31,195 bases of DNA from positions 1 to 31,195 of the forward strand of contig CAZTOW010000079.1 of NCBI GenBank assembly GCA_964615375.1. Direction: 5' to 3'. Source of the DNA: CAZKWG01 sp964615375 (GTDB lineage Bacteria; Myxococcota_A; UBA796; CAZKWG01). How positions within the stretch are numbered: position 1 is the first letter of the stretch; every line of letters begins with the position of its first letter. The notes below the pieces were generated by a model. The model did no database searches. It saw only the letters and a program-made list of their open reading frames with translations, and was not told the origin of the DNA. The translations under genes were made by a program, and so were the position numbers. Positions 1 through 8,272 of this stretch are shown piece by piece.

Positions 1-87
1 CCGGAGCCCGCGCCCGTTCAGGCCGCGCCGGAGCCGGAGCCCGCGCCCGTTCAGGCCGCGCCGGAGCCGGAGCCCGCCCCGGTCGCT
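1..87 (+). repeat. 33-bp in-frame tandem repeat within infB
   Basis: About 2.6 copies of a 33-bp unit encode repeats of PEPEPAPVQAA. The copies at 1-27 and 28-60 are nearly identical, and the copy beginning at 61 diverges after about 17 bases. The repeat sits in the disordered N-terminal extension of IF-2. The array may continue upstream of the window. Confidence 0.85.
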
Positions 88-2406
88 CCGCCCACGCCGC
101 CTGCGCCTCCCGCGCCCGAGCGCCCGCTCCCCCCGCCCTCGCGGCCGGTGGAGGTCGTGCTCTCCGAGCCGCCTCGCCCGCAGCCCAGCCACCCGCGCTC
201 CGCGGCCTCCGCCCTGGTGTCCTCGCTCCCTCGAGCGGAGGCTCAGGCGCGGCGCCCCGAGGCGGGGCCCTCGGCCTGGCCGCAGCGGGAGGGTGGACCT
301 CCCACGGGCAGCGTCCCGGGCCTGGGCAAGGCCGTGGTCCGGCCTCCCCCTGGCTATGACCCGAACGACCCGCTCGCCTTCCGGCGTCGCGCCCCCGAGC
401 CGCCCGCGCCCCGGCCCCAGCCGGCGCAGGCGCCCATCCAGGCCGACACCCTGTGGCGCAACGAGCAGCCGGCCCCCGCCCCGGCGGGCGAGAGCGAGAG
501 CGATCGCCGCCGCCGCAGCAAGGGCGCCGCCGCCCGTCGCGGTCGCTCCGAAGTGTCGATGGACGATCTCTCGGGCATGCGCCGCGGCCGCAAGGTCAAG
601 GGCAAGGCCCCGGTGGGGATGCCGCTGAAGGGCGCCGCCCCGCAGTCCAAGGCCATCAAGCGCCGCATCGAGGTGGACGGCTCCATCACGGTGGCCAACC
701 TCGCCCACGCGCTCAGCGTGAAGGCGAGCCAGGTCATCAAGGTGCTGCTCGGCCTCGGCCGCATGGCGACCGTCAACGAGTCGCTGGATCTGGACACCGC
801 GACCCTGGTGGCCGGGGAGTTCGAGTACGAGGTGATGAACACCGCCTTCCAGGAGACCGAGCACCTCATTGAGGTCAAGGACTCCGATGAGAACGTGGTG
901 TCCCGGCCACCCGTGGTCACCATCATGGGCCACGTCGACCACGGCAAGACCACGCTGCTCGACGCGATCCGCAAGGCGAAGGTCGCCGCGTCCGAGGCGG
1001 GCGGCATCACCCAGCACATCGGCGCCTATCAGGTCGAGCGCAAGGGTCAGCTCGTCACCTTCATCGACACGCCGGGCCACGAGGCGTTCACGGCCATGCG
1101 CGCCCGCGGCGCGAAGGTCACGGACATCGTCGTGCTGGTCGTCGCGGCCGATGACGGCGTCATGCCCCAGACCGTCGAGGCGCTCAACCACGCCAAGGCG
1201 GCGGGCGTGCAGCTCATGGTGGCGGTCAACAAGATCGACAAGCCGGGGGCCAACCCCGCGCGCGTCCGCCAGGCGCTGATGGAGCACGGGCTGGTCCCCG
1301 AGGAGTACGGCGGCGAGACCCTGTTCGTCGATGTGTCCGCGCTCAAGGGCCGGGGCATCGACGATCTGCTCGACGCGATCCTCCTGATCGCGGAGATCGG
1401 CGACTACAAGGCCAACCCCGACCGCCACGCCGAGGGCTCGGTGCTCGAGGCCCGGCTGGAGCGCGGTCGCGGCGCGGTCGCGACCCTGCTGGTCACCAAG
1501 GGCACGCTCAAGCAGGGCGACAGCGTCGTCATCGGGACGACCTGGGGCCGCGTGCGCGCCATGACGGACCACACGGGCAAGCGCCTCAAGGTGGCTGAGC
1601 CCTCCACCCCGGTGGAGATCAGCGGCCTCGAGGGCGTGCCGCAGGCGGGCGACGACTTCGTGGTCGTCGAGAGCGACAAGGACGCGAAGACGCTGGCCGA
1701 GCACCGCGCCGAGCAGCTCCGCGCCTCCAGCATGGTCCAGCCCACCCGCATGAGCCTGGAGGACCTCCTCAAGGCGCGCCAGGAGGACGAGAAGGTCGTC
1801 CTCAACCTCGTCGTCAAGTCCGACGTGGGCGGCTCGCTGGAGGCCCTCAAGCACGCCTTCGGCAAGATCGACGTCAAGGGCACGGAGCTCAAGATCCTGC
1901 TCTCCGGCGTCGGCGCGGTCACGGAGAGCGACGTGACCCTGGCCCACACCTACCGGGCCGTGGTCATCGGCTTCAACGTGCGCCCCGACGCGAAGGCGCG
2001 GCAGGCCGCCGATCAGTTCGGCGTGGAGATCCGCACCTACAACATCATCTACGAGGCGATCGACGACATCAACGCGGCGCTGCGCGGGCTGCTCGCGCCC
2101 GTCTACCAGGAGAAGCTCCAGGGGACGGCGCAGGTGCTCAAGACCTTCCCGGTCCAGAAGGTGGGGATGGTCGCCGGCTGCCTCGTCACCGAGGGCAAGA
2201 TCGTCCGCAGCAACACGGTGCGCCTGCTCCGCGACGGCAAGATCGTCTGGACCGGCCGCCTCGCCTCGCTCAAGCGCTTCAAGGACGACGTCCGCGAGGT
2301 CGAGAAGGGCTACGAGTGCGGCATGGGCCTGGACGGCTTCAACGACATCAAGGTCGGCGACGTCATCGAGTCCTTCTCGCAGGAAGAGGTCGCCCCGTCG
2401 GCCTGA
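1..2406 (+). CDS. infB: Translation initiation factor IF-2 (5' truncated by window edge)
   Basis: IF-2 is the GTPase that delivers initiator fMet-tRNA to the 30S subunit and promotes 70S joining. The frame is open from base 1, so the true start lies upstream of the window; the first in-frame GTG (148) is inside the low-complexity N-terminal region. That region is Pro/Glu/Ala-rich, begins with a short tandem repeat and runs into a basic linker. An IF2_N-type segment (ITVANLAHALSV, about nt 688-840) follows. The G domain shows G1 GHVDHGKT (928-951), G3 DTPGH (1066-1080), G4 NKID (1228-1239) and G5 SAL (from 1336). Domain II, domain III and the C-terminal fMet-tRNA-binding domain, with a YECGMGLDGFNDIKVGD stretch near the end, are intact. 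The stop is 6 nt before ylxP. Essential gene; identification is secure. Confidence 0.98.
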   Translation, partial: PEPAPVQAAPEPEPAPVQAAPEPEPAPVAPPTPPAPPAPERPLPPPSRPVEVVLSEPPRPQPSHPRSAASALVSSLPRAEAQARRPEAGPSAWPQREGGPPTGSVPGLGKAVVRPPPGYDPNDPLAFRRRAPEPPAPRPQPAQAPIQADTLWRNEQPAPAPAGESESDRRRRSKGAAARRGRSEVSMDDLSGMRRGRKVKGKAPVGMPLKGAAPQSKAIKRRIEVDGSITVANLAHALSVKASQVIKVLLGLGRMATVNESLDLDTATLVAGEFEYEVMNTAFQETEHLIEVKDSDENVVSRPPVVTIMGHVDHGKTTLLDAIRKAKVAASEAGGITQHIGAYQVERKGQLVTFIDTPGHEAFTAMRARGAKVTDIVVLVVAADDGVMPQTVEALNHAKAAGVQLMVAVNKIDKPGANPARVRQALMEHGLVPEEYGGETLFVDVSALKGRGIDDLLDAILLIAEIGDYKANPDRHAEGSVLEARLERGRGAVATLLVTKGTLKQGDSVVIGTTWGRVRAMTDHTGKRLKVAEPSTPVEISGLEGVPQAGDDFVVVESDKDAKTLAEHRAEQLRASSMVQPTRMSLEDLLKARQEDEKVVLNLVVKSDVGGSLEALKHAFGKIDVKGTELKILLSGVGAVTESDVTLAHTYRAVVIGFNVRPDAKARQAADQFGVEIRTYNIIYEAIDDINAALRGLLAPVYQEKLQGTAQVLKTFPVQKVGMVAGCLVTEGKIVRSNTVRLLRDGKIVWTGRLASLKRFKDDVREVEKGYECGMGLDGFNDIKVGDVIESFSQEEVAPSA

Positions 2407-2412
2407 GGTCGC

Positions 2413-2769
2413 ATGTATCTGCCCGCGCCGGACGAAGACATCTGGGTCGGCGTGCTCCGTCTGGGGCTCGTCGTCCCCGGATCGCGGAGCCTCAAGGACA
2501 AGCGCCGCGCCATCGCCCAGCTCCGCGATCGGCTGCGGGCGCGGCACAACCTCAGCGTCGCCGAGGTCGGCCACCTGGAGAACACGCTGCGCTCTGTGGT
2601 TGTGGTCGCCATGGTGGGCAATGATCCCAGGTTTTTGCGATCAGCTCTTGACGCGCTGAGGGCGGACATCCAAGGTTGGAGCATGGCGCTGATCGACGAG
2701 GCGCAGGTGGAGATCCACCGGCCCCTCGGGGACGAGGACGGCACGCGCCTGGGTGATCGGGATGCCTGA
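2413..2769 (+). CDS. ylxP: DUF503 family protein (YlxP)
   Basis: A 118-aa protein of the DUF503/YlxP family. This is a small alpha/beta fold, usually encoded next to infB and often linked to 30S assembly, with no settled biochemical role. Visible family traits are the opening strand (WVGVLRLGLVVPGSRSLKDKR), the stretch ending ...NLSVAEVG, and a VVVVAMVGND strand. ATG at 2413 is 6 nt after the infB stop. The family's usual length is about 95 aa, so the roughly 12-residue N-terminal lead and the polar C-terminal tail are slightly long. The 3' end overlaps the next gene by 8 nt. In many bacteria rbfA follows ylxP; here it does not. Confidence 0.88.
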   Translation: MYLPAPDEDIWVGVLRLGLVVPGSRSLKDKRRAIAQLRDRLRARHNLSVAEVGHLENTLRSVVVVAMVGNDPRFLRSALDALRADIQGWSMALIDEAQVEIHRPLGDEDGTRLGDRDA

Positions 2770-3388
2770 GATCAACCGTGAGAAGGATCAGATCTGGATC
2801 ACGCGGAACCACCTGCTGGCGCTGGGGGTGGGGACCACCTGCGTCGCCATCCTGACCTTCTTCCTGGGGCTCAAGCTGGGGCGCTCGGGCGTGGGGGAGG
2901 AGGAGGCCAGCCGCCCGCCCCCGCTGACGGTGGATCCGGCGGGCCAGGAGGAGCTGGAGGCGGTGCTGCGCCAGGCAGCGCGCGCCCAGCCGCCCAAGGA
3001 CTTCAGCTTCCCATCGGAGCTCCCGGCAGACAGCGTGACGCCGCCCGGGCCGGAGGTGGTCGACCCGAGCGCCTCGGCGGCGAGCGTGGCCGCGCCCTCC
3101 AGCGGGCAGACCGTTCAGGTGGCGGACGGGCCGGTGGGGGACGTGCCGCACGGCGGCTGGTCCGTGCAGATCGGCATCTACGCGACGCCCGCCGACGCGG
3201 ACGCGCGGATGAAGGAGCTCTCGGAGAGATCGCTCAAGCCCTACCGGGTGGCGGCGCTCGTGGACGGGCAGAGCTCCTGGCGGGTGCGGGTGGGCGGCTA
3301 CGGGACGCAGAAGGCGGCCGAAGAGGCGATCCCAGGGCTGCGAGAGAAGCTCGGCGTCGGCGAGCTGACCGCGGTGCCCGCGCCCTGA
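2762..3388 (+). CDS. SPOR-domain single-pass membrane protein
   Basis: A 208-aa protein with a short charged cytoplasmic N-terminus, one transmembrane segment (about residues 18-37), a Pro/Ala/Ser-rich periplasmic linker, and a C-terminal SPOR domain (about 131-205; WSVQIGIYATPADADARM then WRVRVGGYGTQKAAEEAI). SPOR domains bind glycan strands stripped of stem peptides at division septa, so an FtsN-like or other septal role is plausible. I chose ATG 2762 over the in-frame GTG at 2753; neither has a strong ribosome-binding site. The start overlaps the ylxP stop by 8 nt, so translational coupling is likely. Topology and domain are seen in the sequence; the division role is inferred from the family. 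Confidence 0.88.
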   Translation: MPEINREKDQIWITRNHLLALGVGTTCVAILTFFLGLKLGRSGVGEEEASRPPPLTVDPAGQEELEAVLRQAARAQPPKDFSFPSELPADSVTPPGPEVVDPSASAASVAAPSSGQTVQVADGPVGDVPHGGWSVQIGIYATPADADARMKELSERSLKPYRVAALVDGQSSWRVRVGGYGTQKAAEEAIPGLREKLGVGELTAVPAP

Positions 3389-3492
3389 GCGGCTCCGGCA
3401 CTGAACAGATTTTCGGTCGGTCTGCCCAAGGGAAGCCGTCGCCAGCTTGACGTGCGCGATGGGCTTTGGGATCGTGGCGGCTCGGAGGTGTC

Positions 3493-4629
3493 ATGATCGC
3501 GCTGATCGCCACGGGCTGGCTCTTCGTCGCGCCCGCGCTGGCGGAGGCCCCGGACGCGGGCGAAGAGGGAGGCGCCGCGCCGAGCTCCGCTCCCGCGCCG
3601 GTGACCCGAGAGGTCGTCACGGGCGACACGTTGGGCTTCAGCGGCCCCACGGGCGCGCCCGAGTACTACACCGTGCAGGCGGGGGACACGCTCTGGGACA
3701 TCTCCAGTCGCTTCCTGGGGAACCCGTACTACTGGCCGCGGCTGTGGTCGATCAACGAGCAGATCACCAACCCCCACTGGATCTACCCCGGCAACCGGAT
3801 CCGCTTCACGCTGGGCACGCTGCTGGAGCCGCCCGAGGTGGGGCTGGAGACGGAGAGCGGGCGCGACGGGTACACGGTCGCGGGCCTGGACTACGGGGAC
3901 GCGGACGCGGCCTGCGGGCCGGACGTCCGCTACGATGCCCGCCTGCTGAGCGACACCTACCAGAGCCTCGGCTTCCTGGACGCGGAGGGCGAGTTCGACA
4001 TCCTCGGCTCCGTCCCGCACGCCCGCACCGGGGGCGCGCTGATCGGCGAGGGCAATCTCGTCTACCTGAAGATGGACAACCCCGACGCCTACGAGTGCGG
4101 CGATCTGCTCATGATCGTGCGCCCGCTCAGCAAGAAGGTCCGGCACCCGAACGAGCGCGGCACCAGCTACGGCACGCTCTACCGCGTGGTCGGCGAGGCG
4201 CGCGTGGTCCATCGGGCGGGCAAGTACGTCTCGGCCCACATCCGCACCTCCTACTCCGAGATCGAGCGCGGTGACCTGATCGGGCCGCCCATCCCGATCA
4301 CGGTGGAGCTCGAGGTGGACAAGCCGGAAGGCGACGTGGACGGCACGGTGGTCGCGCGGCTGAACACCGAGGCCGATCTCTCGCGCCCCGGGGACACCGT
4401 CTTCCTGGACCGCGGGCGCGCGGACGGCCTGCGGGTGGGGAGCTCGCTGTACGTGGTCGAGCAGCGGGACATGCTGACGAACCCCAGCGAGGACGACGAG
4501 GAGCTGCCCCAGAGCGTCATCGGGCGCGTGGTGGTGGTGCGCCTCGACGAGTACGCGGCGACGGCCGTGATCACGGACGCCGCGACCGACATCGAGGTGG
4601 GCAGCCACCTCGTGCAGCGCGTAGACTGA
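3493..4629 (+). CDS. Secreted LysM-domain protein
   Basis: A 378-aa protein with a signal peptide (residues 1-17, cleavage after APALA), a low-complexity linker, and one LysM domain at about 57-108 (YYTVQAGDTLWDISSRF ... NPHWIYPGNRI). LysM binds N-acetylglucosamine-containing glycan, so the protein probably sits on peptidoglycan. Residues 110-378 form a long unidentified region with repeated beta-strand-like stretches (GNLVYLKM, RVVHRAGKYVSAHIR, GRADGLRVGSSLYVVE). The start is ATG 3493, with GGAGGT at 3484-3489 just upstream and a good signal peptide; an in-frame TTG at 3466 would bury the signal sequence. Similar LysM proteins with this PHWIYPGN signature are familiar from deltaproteobacteria. 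Its function beyond wall binding is unknown. Confidence 0.88.
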   Translation: MIALIATGWLFVAPALAEAPDAGEEGGAAPSSAPAPVTREVVTGDTLGFSGPTGAPEYYTVQAGDTLWDISSRFLGNPYYWPRLWSINEQITNPHWIYPGNRIRFTLGTLLEPPEVGLETESGRDGYTVAGLDYGDADAACGPDVRYDARLLSDTYQSLGFLDAEGEFDILGSVPHARTGGALIGEGNLVYLKMDNPDAYECGDLLMIVRPLSKKVRHPNERGTSYGTLYRVVGEARVVHRAGKYVSAHIRTSYSEIERGDLIGPPIPITVELEVDKPEGDVDGTVVARLNTEADLSRPGDTVFLDRGRADGLRVGSSLYVVEQRDMLTNPSEDDEELPQSVIGRVVVVRLDEYAATAVITDAATDIEVGSHLVQRVD

Positions 4630-4666
4630 GGATGAAGCCCTCCGGCCGGCGGGCTAAGCTCACGCG

Positions 4667-4912
4667 ATGCTCGCTCTGGACCTCGTCGTGAAGCTCTACC
4701 TGGTCGTGCTGACGCTCGACGTGCTGCTGGGCTGGATTCAGCCGGATCCAGGCCGCATGCCGCGCCGCGTCACGCACGCGCTCACCGAGCCGCCGCAGCG
4801 GGTCCTCCGCGCCCTGTTCCCGGCGCGCCTCTCGGGAGGCTGGGATCTGAGCCCGCTCCTGCTCATGGCGCTCCTCGGCGGGGTCCGCGTGCTCTGGATC
4901 CACCCGTGGTGA
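4667..4912 (+). CDS. YggT-family small membrane protein
   Basis: An 81-aa hydrophobic protein with one YGGT-type unit: an N-terminal membrane helix (about 4-23), a polar loop with the family pattern around WIQPDPG and the E-P-x-x-x-L-R segment (TEPPQRVLRALFP), and a second helix (about 60-76). YggT proteins are inner-membrane proteins linked loosely to osmotic stress or division; their biochemical role is not established. Canonical YggT has two such units and this is a one-unit version. The stop TGA (4910-4912) overlaps the GTG start of the following HEAT gene in a GTGA arrangement. Confidence 0.75.
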   Translation: MLALDLVVKLYLVVLTLDVLLGWIQPDPGRMPRRVTHALTEPPQRVLRALFPARLSGGWDLSPLLLMALLGGVRVLWIHPW

Positions 4913-5616
4913 GCCTGCTCCTGCTCTGCGGGCTGGCCCTGGCGGGCGCGGCCGAGGATCTCGCGCTGGCGGTGCGCCCGGACCTGGACGAGGCCACCCG
5001 AATGGCGGCCTTCGAGCGCCTGGTGGACCTGGGCGCGACCGACATCGGCCTGATGCTCTCGGTCTCGGCGGATCAGGCGGCGGACTCGCGCACGCGCTGG
5101 GTGGCGATCCGCGTGCTGGGGCAGGTGGGCGGCGCGCAGGCCCGGGACGCGCTGCTGCTGCGCATGAAGGACGACCAGCCGGCCATCCGCGTCGCGGCGG
5201 CCAGCGCGCTGGGCGATCTGGGCGATCGGATGGCGGTGCCTGCGCTGATCACGGCCCTGGACGACGAGAGCCAGCTCGTGCGCGCGGCGGCGGCGGGGGC
5301 GCTGGGGGCGCTGGGCGACGCGCGGGCGGTCACCCCGCTCGCTGAGGTCCTGCGGGACCGGGCCGGCTACATCCGCGGGAGCAGCCTGTGGGTGCGCAAG
5401 CACTACGTGGACGCGCTCGGCCGCATCGGCGACCGCTCCGCCCTGCCCACGCTGCTCACCGCGCTGGACGACAGCGACCCGGCCGTGGCTGAGTCCGCCC
5501 TGCGGGCCATGGAGTCCGTGGCTGGCTTCTCCATGTCCGAGGGCCGCACGGTCGCCGAAGAGCGCGAGGCCTGGCGCCGCTGGGCCACCGCCGAGATCCG
5601 CAACTTCAGCCGCTGA
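4909..5616 (+). CDS. Secreted HEAT-repeat protein
   Basis: A 235-aa protein with a hydrophobic N-terminal signal sequence (VSLLLLCGLALAGAAE) followed by tandem HEAT/PBS-lyase-like helical repeats. Recurrent motifs such as IRVAAASALGDLGD, VRAAAAGALGALGDARAV and YVDALGRIGDRSA run from about residue 60 to 210. HEAT repeats form a solenoid scaffold for protein contacts; no catalytic motif is visible. The GTG start at 4909 overlaps the YggT stop; an adjacent GTG at 4906 is the alternative. It ends immediately before the stop codon of the opposing FHA gene, with no spacer. It may act in the envelope with the preceding SPOR, LysM and YggT proteins; that link rests only on gene order. Confidence 0.82.
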   Translation: MSLLLLCGLALAGAAEDLALAVRPDLDEATRMAAFERLVDLGATDIGLMLSVSADQAADSRTRWVAIRVLGQVGGAQARDALLLRMKDDQPAIRVAAASALGDLGDRMAVPALITALDDESQLVRAAAAGALGALGDARAVTPLAEVLRDRAGYIRGSSLWVRKHYVDALGRIGDRSALPTLLTALDDSDPAVAESALRAMESVAGFSMSEGRTVAEEREAWRRWATAEIRNFSR

Positions 5617-6351
5617 TCAGGCCCGGTTGACCACGAACTTGAGCACGGTCTTGCCGATGCCGACCGTGTCTCCGGGGCGCAGGCGCGCGACGTTGACGCG
5701 CCGCCCGTTGTGGTAGGTGCCGTTGGTGCTGCCGAGATCGCGGACGAAGATCATCTCGCGCCCGAAGACCTCGATGACCGCGTGGCGCCGGGAGACCTCC
5801 AGGTCGTTCAGCGGGACCTCGCCCAGCCGCCGCCCGATGGTCACGTTCCCGCGCATGAAGCGGTAGACCTTCCCCGTGTCCACGCCCGCCACGGCCTCGA
5901 CCACGGCGTTGAGCCCGGGGGGCAGGCGCAGGTTCTGGTCGATGAGATCGGCGTTGGCCCGGCCGTCTCCCTCGACCAGCTCCTCGTCCAGCAGCCAGGC
6001 GATCTCCGCCTGACGGGAGCGCCCGGCGGGGGCCTCCTCCTTCTCCGCGGTCTCGGGGAGGCCGACGAAGAGGACCAGGCGCGTGTTGCCGATGGCCACC
6101 TCCGCGCCGGGGCGCAGGGCCTCCTCGCGCACCAGGCGCCCGTCCACCATGGTCCCGTTGGTGCTGCCCAGGTCCTGGAGCACCCAGCCGTCGTCGCGGG
6201 GCACGATCTGCGCATGCGTGGAGCTGACCATCGGATCGTCGATGAGCAGATCGCCGCGTTTACGGCCGATCACCAGCGGGGCGGACGCGCTCAGCGGGAT
6301 GTTCAGCCCCTGGCGCGGACCCGAGATCACCTTGAGGAAGCCGTTCGCCAT
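5617..6351 (-). CDS. Double-FHA-domain protein
   Basis: A 244-aa cytoplasmic protein with two forkhead-associated domains. FHA1 (about 5-100) carries VIGRKRG, the segment VSSTHAQIV, and DLGSTNGT. FHA2 (about 160-241) carries TIGRRLGE, VSRRHAVIE and DLGSTNGT. Both keep the Arg, Ser and His/Asn positions that contact phosphothreonine, so both should bind pThr peptides. An acidic linker joins them. No kinase gene lies in the window, so the phosphorylated partner must be elsewhere. It is the last gene of a minus-strand run and starts 3 nt after the mvaB stop, indicating co-transcription. The domain call is secure; the partner is unknown. Confidence 0.93.
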   Translation of the reverse strand: MANGFLKVISGPRQGLNIPLSASAPLVIGRKRGDLLIDDPMVSSTHAQIVPRDDGWVLQDLGSTNGTMVDGRLVREEALRPGAEVAIGNTRLVLFVGLPETAEKEEAPAGRSRQAEIAWLLDEELVEGDGRANADLIDQNLRLPPGLNAVVEAVAGVDTGKVYRFMRGNVTIGRRLGEVPLNDLEVSRRHAVIEVFGREMIFVRDLGSTNGTYHNGRRVNVARLRPGDTVGIGKTVLKFVVNRA

Positions 6352-6354
6352 GCT

Positions 6355-7287
6355 TCAGGCCGAGCGCGCCGCGCGCTGCTGGCGGGCCTGGGTGCCGAGG
6401 TGGTAGCGGTGGTAGCGGCCCGGCAGCGAGCGCCCCAGCGCCCCCGCCAGGAAGACGCCGGCCTCGGAGGCCAGGTCCAGGTCCACCCCGGTCTCCACGC
6501 CCATGGCCTCGAACATGTGGACGAGATCCTCGGTCGCCGCGTTGCCCGAGGCCCCCGGCGCGTAAGGGCAGCCGCCCACGCCCGCGATGGAGCCGTCGAA
6601 GGTGCGCACCCCGATGGCCCAGGCCGCCAGCGCGTTGGCCAGCGCCGTCCCCCGCGTGTCGTGCAGGTGCAGCGAGATCTCCGAGAGCGGCACGCCGTCG
6701 TCCTGCAGCGCCTCGACGAGGTGCCGCACCTGGCGCGGGTTGCCCATGCCCACCGTGTCGCCCAGCACGATCTCGTGCGCCCCCGCCGCCCGCAGCGCGC
6801 GCGCGACCGAGATCACGTTGTGGATGGGCACGTCGCCCTCGTAGGGGCAGCCCATGGCGGTCGAGATGTAGGAGCGCACCCGCACGCCCTCGTCCCGCGC
6901 CACCCCGATCACCTCGCTCAGGCTGGCGAGGCTCTCGGCGCGCGTGCGGTTGAGGTTCTTCTGGTTGTGCGTCTCCGACGCGCTCATGAAGGTGGCGACG
7001 TGGCGAATCCCGCAAGAGATCGCCCGCTCCAGCCCGACGCGGTTCGGCACGAGGCCCCAGTAGCGCACGCCCTCCGATCGGGGGAGCAGGCGCACCAGCT
7101 CGGCCGCGTCGGAGAGCTGCGGGATCCAGCTCGCCCGCACGAAGCTGGTCACCTCGATGTCCTGGATGCCCGCCGCCACGAGACGGCCGATGAGCTCCAC
7201 CTTCGCCTCGGTGGAGACCACCTGGGTCTCGTTCTGCAGGCCGTCCCGGGGGGAGACCTCGTAGATGCGGATGGCGTCGGGGGTCAT
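6355..7287 (-). CDS. mvaB: Hydroxymethylglutaryl-CoA lyase
   Basis: A 310-aa enzyme cleaving 3-hydroxy-3-methylglutaryl-CoA to acetyl-CoA and acetoacetate, the last step of leucine catabolism. It is a DRE-TIM barrel. Catalytic Arg14-Asp15 lie in SPRDGLQNE, metal ligands His207 and His209 in SLHLHDTRG, and catalytic Cys240 in the family loop GGCPYAPGASGNAATEDLV. The start is ATG 7287, preceded by a GAGGG stretch; a TTG at 7305 is an unlikely alternative. Length fits the family (about 300 aa). It lies 27 nt downstream of argF on the same strand and 3 nt before the FHA gene. No other leucine-degradation gene is in the window, so the argF-mvaB link looks like chance operon membership. Confidence 0.95.
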   Translation of the reverse strand: MTPDAIRIYEVSPRDGLQNETQVVSTEAKVELIGRLVAAGIQDIEVTSFVRASWIPQLSDAAELVRLLPRSEGVRYWGLVPNRVGLERAISCGIRHVATFMSASETHNQKNLNRTRAESLASLSEVIGVARDEGVRVRSYISTAMGCPYEGDVPIHNVISVARALRAAGAHEIVLGDTVGMGNPRQVRHLVEALQDDGVPLSEISLHLHDTRGTALANALAAWAIGVRTFDGSIAGVGGCPYAPGASGNAATEDLVHMFEAMGVETGVDLDLASEAGVFLAGALGRSLPGRYHRYHLGTQARQQRAARSA

Positions 7288-7314
7288 CAGGGCCCTCGGG
7301 GACAACGTACCACG

Positions 7315-8241
7315 TTAGCGGCCCTGGCGTCCCATCAGGCGGACCAGGATCGCCTTCTGGGCGTGCAGGCGGTTCTCCGCCTCGTCGAAGATCACCGACT
7401 GCGGCCCGTCGATCACCTCCTCGCTGACCTCCTCGCCGCGATGGGCGGGGAGGCAGTGCAGGAAGATGGCGTGGCGCCGCGCCAGCCCCATCAGCGCGCC
7501 GTCCACCTGGAAGCCCTGGAACTTCGCGATGCGCTCCTCGCGCTCCGCCTCCTGGCCCATGCTGGCCCAGGTGTCGGTGACCACCACGTCCGCGCCCGCC
7601 GCCGCCTCGCGCGGGTCGCCGGTGACCACCACCGAGCCGCCGCTCTCCTCCGCCATCGCCTGCGCGCCCGCCACCACGACCGCGTCGGGGCCGTAGCCGA
7701 CCGGGCTGGCCACCGCGACGTGCATCCCGGTGCGCGCCCCGCCGTTCATCAGCGAGTGCGCCATGTTGTTGCCATCCCCGATGTAGGCCATCTTCAGCCC
7801 GGCCAGCCGGCCGAACTTCTCCTCGATGGTCAGCAGGTCCGCCAGCACCTGGCAGGGGTGGAGCAGGTCGGAGAGCCCGTTGATGACCGGCACGGTGGCG
7901 TAGCGGGCGAGGTCGAGCACGTCCTGGTGCGCGAAGACCCGCGCCATGATCCCGTCCACGTAGCGCGAGAGGACCTGGGCGATGTCCGAGGTGGGCTCGC
8001 GCTTGCCGAGCGAGATCTCCGACGGGCCCAGATAGAGCGCCCGCCCGCCGAGCTGGCTCATGCCGACCTCGAAGCTCACCCGCGTCCGGAGCGAGGGCTT
8101 CATGAAGATCATCGCCAGGGTCCGTCCGCGCAGCACGTCCTGGAAGCTCTGGGGCCCGAGCTTGATCTGACGGGCGAGATCGAGGAGGTTGCGGACCTCC
8201 TCGCGAGACTGGTCGGCGAGCGAGAGGAAGTGTCGCGGCAC
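7315..8241 (-). CDS. argF: Ornithine carbamoyltransferase
   Basis: A 308-aa enzyme of arginine biosynthesis that makes citrulline from ornithine and carbamoyl phosphate. The carbamoyl-phosphate loop is KPSLRTR (48-54), with Leu where many family members have Thr (STRTR). Other signatures are intact: HPCQ (128-131), the ornithine-binding DTWASMGQE (about 223-231) and the HCLPAHRGEE cysteine loop (262-271). The start is GTG at 8241 with GGAG upstream. N-acetyl- or N-succinyl-ornithine carbamoyltransferases also use SLRTR, but SMGQE and HCLPAHRGEE favour the ordinary ornithine enzyme. It lies 31 nt downstream of the EAL gene. No other arg gene is near. Confidence 0.92.
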   Translation of the reverse strand: MPRHFLSLADQSREEVRNLLDLARQIKLGPQSFQDVLRGRTLAMIFMKPSLRTRVSFEVGMSQLGGRALYLGPSEISLGKREPTSDIAQVLSRYVDGIMARVFAHQDVLDLARYATVPVINGLSDLLHPCQVLADLLTIEEKFGRLAGLKMAYIGDGNNMAHSLMNGGARTGMHVAVASPVGYGPDAVVVAGAQAMAEESGGSVVVTGDPREAAAGADVVVTDTWASMGQEAEREERIAKFQGFQVDGALMGLARRHAIFLHCLPAHRGEEVSEEVIDGPQSVIFDEAENRLHAQKAILVRLMGRQGR

Positions 8242-8272
8242 GATGGGCTCCAGGGTGGTCGGGCCGAGGAAC

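Noticed and set aside
3389..3492. Promoter with TTGACG before the LysM gene
   Set aside because: No -10 element at a suitable distance could be found.
7315..8241. N-acetyl- or N-succinylornithine carbamoyltransferase because of the SLRTR motif
   Set aside because: The ornithine loop (SMGQE) and HCLPAHRGEE are those of ordinary ornithine carbamoyltransferases, and SLRTR also occurs among these.
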